From the NCBI GenBank assembly GCA_030386875.1, contig CM059579.1, positions 19,998,484-20,062,483 on the forward strand: a stretch of DNA of 64,000 nucleotides. The letters run 5' to 3'. The notes under the pieces were generated by a model that made no database searches, had not been told where the DNA came from, and worked only from the letters and a program-made list of their open reading frames with translations. The translations under genes and the position numbers were made by a program. Positions 56,471 to 64,000 of the stretch are shown one piece after another (the stretch's first letter is position 1; each line of letters opens with the position of its first letter). This DNA comes from Morinoia aosen (Eukaryota > Arthropoda > Malacostraca > Amphipoda > Talitridae).

Positions 56471-57924
56471 AAAGGTAAATAAAAACAATCAAAAAGGTTT
56501 CACGACAAACAACCATATAAACACTCATTTGGAATTACTTTCTTGGTACCTATGAGTTCGCTGACTCGTCATGGTGAGGTAACTTGCAGTGTAGTGAGGA
56601 ATAAAACACCTCGCTTTAGATCCCCACGTTCAGACGCTAAGGAAGGATTTTGCTTCGAGGCGTCGTGCCCCTCCAGCAATGGAAGTTCCATTAAACTGAA
56701 GAGCTCGCTGCCAGGGTGACGAGCTGCTTCTGGTTTTCGCACGGCTAGACTAATTAAAACTCTGGCAAGCTCCTCATTTCACGTGGCGCACACCAAACAA
56801 ACTTCAAAATTGCATTTTTTAATTTCCCTCACTTCCCCTCCCCTCATCCCGCCCTCGTCCATGCGGTCGATCTCTGGAAGCCCTCTCCAAACAGCCTGAA
56901 GGATATTCTAAGGGGAAACAAATGTTCATCAAGTGTGAACGTACACGTCTTTATAGGTCATAAATCTGACGCCAGTTAGGATAGATTTATAAACCCGCTT
57001 CCTGTTCGATTTTTCTCCGTATTTCAGGCATTGTACTAATGAACACTGAACGTTTACGAGCTCTGGTTACGCTACTGCTCAAAACACATTTACTGATTCG
57101 TTGAATTCATTTAAGGAAGTTTATATTTTTTGAGACCCTCATACTTCAGATGTCACTCGTACAGTCAAGATTCTATCACACAATACAAAAATCTTCAAAT
57201 GAACAGAAGATGACGAGGCCAGCGCAGACACGAGCAACACCACTTGCATCACACTTCACGCTCCAAGCACGCACGCCAATACTGAGCCATTCTTCCCAGA
57301 GAATGGCTAAGACTCCAGGGCAGGCTAAGACTCCAGTGTGTCGGCCGGGCGATCAGATATTTATCAGCAAAGGTTCGATCCCTTACGGGGCGGGTCAAGT
57401 ATTCATCGTGGGGACCTGGATATGGCCTATAGATGATAGATCAACGCACATACGCAGTGGCAACACAATCACAGGCGCAAAAAAACGAGATTTCTTTTCG
57501 CAAGGAGAGACTCTTTTCCCCAAAAAATAGCTACTCATCTGATGTTAGAGAAAACTTGTTTGAGTGTCCAATTTAACGCGGGTCACAGATACGGAGTAGC
57601 ATCTTCCTCCAGGTTTTGCTCCCTCCGTGATGTGAGAACAAAATTTTGTCGAGGACGAAACTTTTCCTTCTAGCAACAGCTGAGATCTTCATCATCACTC
57701 AAACTCTCTCCGACAGAGCCTACCGAATTAATCTCGGAGGCGAATTTCTCGGAAGAATTTGAACCATAAACATGACGAAACTAATTGTAAGCTTTTCTCA
57801 TGACTCGCTACGGTTGGAGGAAAGGGGCCCAAGAAACATGATATTAGAATGGTTGGGAGCTGCAGCTCTCCTCTGTCGTAAATTAGGATCTTCCACGAAA
57901 CCTGAACCTGATACAATTTTTTAA
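56471..57924. other. No supported feature
   Basis: Mixed composition. The 126-residue + strand frame at 57150..57530 has no known domain. A B-box-like GGTTCGATCCC at 57374 lacks the rest of a tRNA. Confidence 0.4.
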
Positions 57925-58500
57925 ACAATTTAAACAATTTATTTACCACAGGTGATACAGAGATAAAATGTTTCTTAAGTCTAGTACAATGGTCAAATTT
58001 GAGTATAGCTACCTGTGGGCCCGAATAAGTTCAGTGACTTCTAGGGCATCCTACCATCAAGGTTAGTCTTAGGAGTACAATAATGTTTAACCTAATTCAC
58101 TTAAACTAGAGACGCATTAGACTGATCAATGAGATAAGTAACTCGAAATTAGATACTTCATTTCACAATATAGTTCATATGGACTAGATTTAACAGTATA
58201 TTCGACAAACGATTCAAGAACAGACTGAAGATCGGCGAAATTCATCAAGGCAAATTACATTATTAGGACCATTTATGTAGGGGACAAGGTTTGACTTTGT
58301 GATCTTACACGACTAGTAATCTGATAGGAAGTGAGACTCAAGACTTTTTTTGAATACCTTGTAAGAATTACTTTCACGGATCTCCGCAGGTATTGAGTTC
58401 CAAGTTTTAGTTCCAACGAATATATACACTCTATGAATAACGATATCATACACATTTTCCATACCTAGGAAATATTGAAACCATCACAAAGTAGCCTATA
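57925..58500 (-). mobile_element. LINE 3' end with C-terminal coding remnant, copy L1
   Basis: On the minus strand a frame running to a stop near 58313 reads HRVYIFVGTKTWNSIPAEIR and then SYKVFKKSLESHFLSDY. This is the (G)..WN.LP..IR...S...FK..L pattern at the C-terminus of many LINE reverse-transcriptase polyproteins. About 350 bp of 3' UTR follow and end GTAAATAAATTGTTTAAATTG. Upstream coding is not recognisable past about 58500. The clade was not determined. Confidence 0.75.
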
Positions 58501-58860
58501 CTGACTCGTACAAAAACAAAATATGCTCATATCGAGACCTACACCACTGAAGTTGCCGATACTGACAAGTCGGGATACTCGACGCAACTTGGCTAGAACT
58601 CAAGGCTCCGCAACTCGACCAGTGACACATGCCCACACACCTCCGCCAAGTTGAAGGGTTCTCGTGGAAATCCAATCGGCTTTTCGTGCCGCCTCCGCAC
58701 GGACGTCCGGGCAGCAATATATGCTTGGCTCTCAAGGGCTGACCACCCCGAGAGATTCTGTCGCAGAATCAATATGAATACGTTCAGTGATACCACAGCG
58801 TGGGTGCATGAAGCTCGAAGTAGGCAGTTTTCTTTTTAAAAGTACCACGCGATCGTCGTT
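58501..58860. other. GC-richer link between two LINE ends
   Basis: Frames are open on both strands for about 65 codons (58593..58839). They may be diverged upstream LINE sequence of either copy, but no motif confirms it. Confidence 0.35.
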
Positions 58861-59095
58861 AGGTTCAAAATCTTGAGTGAACCAATTCATTGGTCAATAT
58901 AGTGCGAAACTAGGTGTAGTGCAATAGGTTAAACATAATTGTACACTTTAAAATAATATGGAATATAGTATGCCCTAGAAGTTGCTGAATTGATTCAGGC
59001 CCACAAGAAGCTATAGTCGAACGTGTCCATAATAAGATGTAAGTAACTATTAACTGCTGTATCGCTTGTTGTAAATAAATTGTTTAAAAATAAAT
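58861..59095 (+). mobile_element. LINE 3' UTR, copy L2, inverted relative to L1
   Basis: Shares AATAGGTTAAACATAATTGTAC, ATGCCCTAGAAGT, CAGGCCCACA and TTGTAAATAAATTGTTTAAA with the L1 UTR in the same order, on the opposite strand. No coding is attached. Confidence 0.8.
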
Positions 59096-61452
59096 TTCTG
59101 TTTAAGGTATTCAAAACACTAAAAATGATGGAGCAGGCTTCGACATTGGCAAGCTGTGTAGGGAGGGATCTCCAGCACTGTCAATTTAGATGTGAGAGCC
59201 AAATCAACAAGCCATTCCGAAAAGAGATCTATGCCCTGACATGTGCTCAGGTTTAACGGTATTGCAGTGCTCAGCTTCATTGAGGAGCTAACACGAGGAA
59301 AATGACTGATGCAGACACATATTTTTATCCCCCGAAAAAAATTATCCCACAACGCATAGGAATGCACGTTATCAAGACCTAAAATTATCCTTTTTGTAGA
59401 AAAATGCGGTACACTAGGGTGCGTGATTTGATATGCGTTTCCTCTGATTGTATAAAAAGAGTAAATAAATATCATGTTTTATTATATATCACCCTACCGT
59501 AAAAAACTGCCAAGAACATAATTAGGTGTCCACATAGTGAATATCATTACGTTGCTTCCAGCATTCGTACCTTCGCAACTAGGCCTGCAGCGCACTCTGG
59601 TCGCAGAGTCCGTTCTAGTATTATAATTTATTATTGCCTCCCGTTCATTCCTCAATTAGAACTCACGTTATCAACTGTGACACATAGTTGCTTTAAAATT
59701 TTATCATGAGCCTCAAATCCATACGATCTCCGAATTTCAGAGTTTTGTATAATTATGGAGCTACACCTCCAGTCAATGACACACAGAGCGTTTTCCCACA
59801 AAAGATTACAATGTGATTCAACTTCGCCCTTGATACCCATAATTCAATTAATTTTTAACATGTATTATTCTGTGAGTTCCTTTCATTTTTGTACTTTTTC
59901 CTCACTTCAGATTTCTGGGTGATGGTGGACAGAAGTTCGAAAGGTTCTGTTTTTATAGCAGAATGTTTTTGCCGAGCTGTTTTCCTTGCTATCCTTTTTT
60001 CAGAATATATTTCTGAACTATAACAAGAGCCTTGCACGTCTGTCCGTCTGTCACACTTTGAAAATATTACAAGATAAGGCCAGCACCACAGACTTAGGAT
60101 TTTTCTTTCTACCCGAGGGCGAGTACACTAACACATGTGAGCAGAAATACGTTTCCACCGTTCTTTTTTAAAAGAGTACATGGCAAAAGAAAACGAATGT
60201 TTTATGGAACATCACCGTATCGAATGCCTCCATTTATCACGCTTCGCGCACAGTGCATGGCGTACACATTTTTTCATCCTTTCGAACGTGCTCAATTTGA
60301 ACTGCAAACCCAGGTTCGTGACACAGATACACGATACAATTACTTTGTTTTGGTAATGTTAAAGTACGGTAAATTTGATTCGGTTAATGCAAGGTTATGT
60401 CAGTTTACTTCAAGTTATTTCAGTTCAAGTTGCGTCTAACAACGAGCTCACCCAACGGCGCACGTGTTAACTAGAAACTTCAAAATCCGTGACCCGTTGA
60501 GTCAGGACACAGGGTCAGACAAGGATTCATATTTAATGAATTTTAGTAAAAGAAAAACTACCAACGTTCCACGATAGTCTGCGCCACTGTACAATATATT
60601 AAATTCAATTTTGATGCACAGGAATTAGCTGATAGGATTTATGAAACCTGCACAAATTTATATCAGAACAAAATATTCAGCATTCTATCAACAACCACTA
60701 TGATCTTCACTGACGAAGTGCTTTTTTAACTGTCTAGAATGTTAAGTAAAAACCGTTCATATCTGGTCCAGGAGTAATTAACCCTCGTAAACTGGACAAA
60801 CGATCACTGCAAAGTGCGAAAATTACTCTCAGTGCTGTGGAAGATTTCGACGCTTAGCGTCTTGATATTTTCGAGAAACGGTTAGAATGATGAATTTCAA
60901 CTCGTTAATGTAAAATAGTTCAGAGTTTGTTGGATCCACACGTCGTGGAATTCTCCACCAATATGACCATGAGAATCATGACTAATATATTTTCCAATGA
61001 TATTGAATCATATTCACCTTCGGAAGTAATATCATCACTGACCAGCGTAATATTTAAAATCTAGGGGATATGAATACAGCGTAGTAATCTAATTACGAAA
61101 AATACAAATGGCTCAATACTACACGTTTATCGACGTTCATTCGGAATCCTGCACGACGTTTGCAATTCTATCAGGTCATCCCATATGTTCAGTCCTAATT
61201 TTAACTTTTTTAAAAATTGAACAAAATTTAAATAGTATTTTATAATGTTTACTGTAGCTGATCATTATTTTTACGCTTAGATGCATTTAAACCGATCAAA
61301 TCTTATTTTAAAAAACAATAAGATTAAAATTTGTTTGATTAAAATCCTGCAAACAAGCACGGGGCCCAAGAATAATTTGAGGCACCTAATGATTTAAGAG
61401 TTCAAGAAAGGAAACTCAGCCGCGCCTTCAGACTACCATTTCTTTCTTAGCA
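59096..61452. other. No supported feature
   Basis: AT-rich. Frames of up to 118 residues (59119..59475 on -) and 100 residues (60137..60439 on +) have no recognised domain. Confidence 0.45.
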
Positions 61453-61556
61453 TTTGGGAAAAACAGCTTTTACAACGGGAGAAAAAATCATTTGGGAGAA
61501 ACAGCTTTTGCAACGGGAGAAAAAATCATTTGGGAGAAACAGCTTTTGCAACGCAG
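61453..61556. repeat. 38-bp tandem repeat, 2.7 copies
   Basis: CATTTGGGAGAAACAGCTTT plus TGCAACGGGAGAAAAAAT at 61453, 61491 and 61529. The last copy is partial. Only two substitutions separate the first from the second, so it is recent. Confidence 0.95.
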
Positions 61557-62186
61557 AAAGTGGTTGAAACTATAATTTGTGAGTTCGAAACAAAACCAAA
61601 AGAATAATACAATGAAGAATTTACAACAAGCTTATTGATAGATGGAAGGTAGTCATAGAAAATCCGGGAAAGTACATTGATGATTGAATCTTTTATTAAA
61701 TGTAACATTTGCTCCCTTGTTTTATTCAATCAAAATTCAGACAGAACTTCCGGGATGACCTGATAATACTTGAGATCTAAAGGCAGCAGTAACGAACGAA
61801 ATCAATGTTCACGGAACATCATTCAAATGACCATGACAAACTTCCGAAAGAGACTTGAAAACTGCGTCATCAATGGCTGTCGCAACATAAGTGATATGAT
61901 TTTCAAAACTTCTCAAAAATCAAATTATCCTAAGTGTACTTCCTTCTCATTCCTTTATATTCCTTGCTTGTAGTAATAATATCACATTTGTTATCTAAAA
62001 TCTCAGCATCGTTTTTTTCGGATTCGTATTTTTTTAGATTAGAACAAGAATTCGCCATTTGAAACAGATCGTATCGGGCAGGCTGAAAGCTTGCGAGATT
62101 TAAATTTTTCCCTGTATTAATGCCAAAATCAGAGAAGTGTTTACGACGTACATCTCCACTAAATGCTGTATTTTGCCCTGTACAGT
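61557..62186. other. No supported feature
   Basis: AT-rich, nothing recognised. Confidence 0.4.
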
Positions 62187-62605
62187 AACAGTACGCCCCT
62201 GCTGTTCGCGGGGATTACGTACCTTCCCCTCGCGCGAATCCTGGAAATCCGCGAATTGTTAATACAGTTTTGGCTTAGATCGAACGCCTATTTATGATAC
62301 TTTTTGCGCTAAAATATGCTTTCCATACACATTTTACAAACAGTCTCACTCATTAATACAGTAATTTAATGTAGTTATGTAATATGTAGCAATACCAAAT
62401 TAAAAACAGTAATAACGCGGTACAATATATACATAGTAATGATACGTTAATAAATTTTGTATTTTATTGTAAGCGTTTTTCTGCTAAAAAAAAATAGCCA
62501 GAGAAATGCACAAAATTGCCAGAATTATGAAAATAACTGAAAGAGCAAAATCCGCGAGTATGCGAGGCCGCAAACAGAGATCTGCGAATGGGTGAGGGCA
62601 TACAG
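62187..62605. mobile_element. Pogo/Tigger-like MITE (probable)
   Basis: The left end CAGTACGCCCCTGCTGTTCG CGGGG and, on the other strand, the right end TGTATGCCCTCACCCATTCGC are imperfect inverted repeats. They resemble the CAG...CCC...ATTCGCGG ends of pogo/Tigger MITEs. The AT-rich centre has no coding. The last few bases on the right and the TA duplication are not clear. Confidence 0.5.
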
Positions 62606-63039
62606 GAAGCAAACCGTACGCGGTAACCTCCTATTGAAAAGAATACGCAAACAAGGCTGTCAGAGTTTCATACATTCATATATTAGAAACATAACCATAT
62701 TATTTGAATGAGTTATGGAACATTAGTTGGGAGATAACTTGCTTCGGGATATTCAAATTATACCGTCAATTTGCGTGGCACGAGTACACTGTTTTTATCT
62801 AACACAATCGAGTCGTGTACATCGGCTTTAAAAAACTCATCCAAAGCTGGCATCGTTTAATGATTATAAAAATTACACAAGGTAATACGGATATTTCTCA
62901 AACAAAAATACACCCCGCTGCTGAGAGTGACTTCCTTTATGCTGTTGGAGCTCCTCTTACCTCATAAGAAACGGGAGGCTATTTTACGCCCACACTTCGC
63001 GATGGATGACCATTGTAGGATCCCGCTTATTAATTGTTA
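62606..63039. other. No supported feature
   Basis: AT-rich spacer before the terminal array. Confidence 0.4.
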
Positions 63040-63852
63040 TGCAGCTCCTGGATCCCGCTTGTGATGCAACTCCTGGATCCCGCATGTGATGCAACTCCTG
63101 GATTAAGCATGTGATGCAACTCCTGCATCCCGCTTGTGATACAACTCCTGCATCCCGCTTGTGATGCAACTCCTGGATCCCGCTTGTGATGCAACTCCTG
63201 CATCTCGCTTGTGATGCAACTCCTGCATCCTGCTTGTGATGCAACTCCTGCATCCCGCTTGTGATGCAACTCCTGCATCCCGCTTGTGATGCAACTCCTG
63301 CATCCCGCTTGTGATGCAACTCCTGCATCCTGCTTGTGATGCAATTCCTGCATCCCGCTTGTGATGCAACTCCTGCATCTCGCTTGTGATGCAACTCCTG
63401 CATCCCGCTTGTGATGCAACTCCTGCATCCTGCTTGTGATGCAACTCCTGCATCCCGCTTGTGATGCAACTCCTGCATCCCGCTTGTGATGTAACTCCTG
63501 GATCCCGCATGTGATGCAACTCCTGGATCAAGCATGTGATGCAACTCCTGCATCCCGCTTGTGATGCAACTCCTGCATCCCGCTTGTGATGCAACTCTTG
63601 CATCCCGCTTGTGATGCAACTCCTGGATCCCGCATGTGATGCAACTCCTGCATCCCGCTTGTGATGCAACTCCTGCATCTCGCTTGTGATGCAACTCCTG
63701 CATCCCGCTTGTGATGCAACTCCTGCATCCCGCTTGTGATGCAACTCCTGCATCCCGCTTGTAATGCAACTCCTGCATCCCGCATGTGATGCAACTCCTG
63801 GATCAAGCATGTGATGCAACTCCTGCATCCCGCTTGTGATACAACTCCTGGA
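63040..63852. repeat. 25-bp minisatellite, about 32 copies
   Basis: The unit is GTGATGCAACTCCTGCATCC plus CGCTT. Variants are GGATCC, CATGTG and GATCAAGCATG; a GGATCC CGCATG / GGATCAAGCATG doublet recurs at about 63065..63110, 63500..63540 and 63790..63810. No stop occurs on the minus strand in any frame, so three long overlapping frames (up to 264 residues) appear. Because 25 is not a multiple of 3, each frame cycles through all three unit readings (MQELHHKRD, GVASQAGC, RSCITSG). Confidence 0.96.
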
Positions 63853-64000
63853 TTTCACTTCATCCAACTCCTGGTTCCCGATCCAACTACCTACCAGATA
63901 ATCTCGATTTCAACACTCCAGTAGACGATCCCGATTCAACGCTCCACTAAAAAATCAATCCGGATGCAACAACACTCTACCAGATAATGAATCCCGGTCC
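63853..64000. repeat. Diverged edge of the 25-bp array
   Basis: CATCCAACTCCTGG, GATCCAACTACCTACCAGATAAT, GATTCAACGCTCCAC and GGATGCAACAACACTCTACCAGATAAT are progressively degraded relatives of the unit. The array may continue beyond the window. Confidence 0.55.

Noticed and set aside
56280-56555. 91-residue lysine-rich protein
   Set aside because: It is a reading of family D copy 11; the same reading appears in other D copies such as 31162..31344.
57303-57400. tRNA gene with B box GGTTCGATCCC
   Set aside because: Spacing to a possible A box is too long, the T stem is incomplete and no acceptor stem could be paired.
63040-63852. CRISPR-like array (regular short repeats)
   Set aside because: The units are contiguous with no unique spacers, there are no cas genes, and the genome context is eukaryotic.

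Overview
This window looks like nuclear DNA of an animal, most likely an arthropod. It has no operons, no Shine-Dalgarno-led genes and no long non-repetitive reading frame. Instead it holds at least one spliced gene fragment, several tandem-repeat arrays and a dense layer of eukaryotic transposons: Tc1/mariner, PIF/Harbinger, hAT-like, piggyBac-like, tRNA-derived SINEs and LINE tails. The arthropod call is an inference from that mix; nothing here fixes the species.

Host gene. Two exons of one minus-strand gene lie at the left edge (2501..2702, then 523..681). Splice sites and phases match, and the protein resembles the MGAT4-type N-acetylglucosaminyltransferases (family GT54). The upstream exon is squeezed between two tandem arrays: a GC-rich 24-bp minisatellite that reaches to about 26 bp from its donor, and a roughly 75-bp repeat starting about 27 bp from its acceptor. 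No other host exon could be supported.

Repeats. There are four large arrays: 1789..2474 (24-bp unit), 25608..26402 (21-bp), 33747..35949 (41/44-bp, with higher-order structure) and 63040..63852 (25-bp). They produce the longest reading frames in the window, none of which I believe is a gene. An interspersed SINE-like family of about 360 bp (family D) is present in 12 copies, all in the same orientation; four copies have recognisable target duplications and one copy sits inside another.

Transposons. 9.5-16 kb holds a Tc1 relic, a 2.0-kb Harbinger-type element (TAA duplication) and a 551-bp foldback MITE (8-bp duplication). 40.8-43.6 kb holds a mariner-like relic split by a piggyBac-type MITE, a 67-bp hAT-type MITE and another Tc1 relic. 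44.2-52.5 kb is the centrepiece. A foldback MITE carries a second MITE of its family in its end. It also carries a TA-flanked element, which carries a tRNA-SINE and, in a separate event, a Harbinger-type element with a TAA duplication. A second, uninterrupted copy of the TA element at 50605..52472 preserves the empty site. 54.5-59 kb has a further Tc1 relic, a D copy and two LINE 3' ends in inverted orientation. The last kilobase is a 25-bp array running almost to the window edge.

The new material is mostly in mobile-element architecture: the nested stack with exact target duplications, the apparently undescribed TA-flanked family with SINE cargo, and the strand-biased D family. Names such as A, B, C, D, E and F are local labels.
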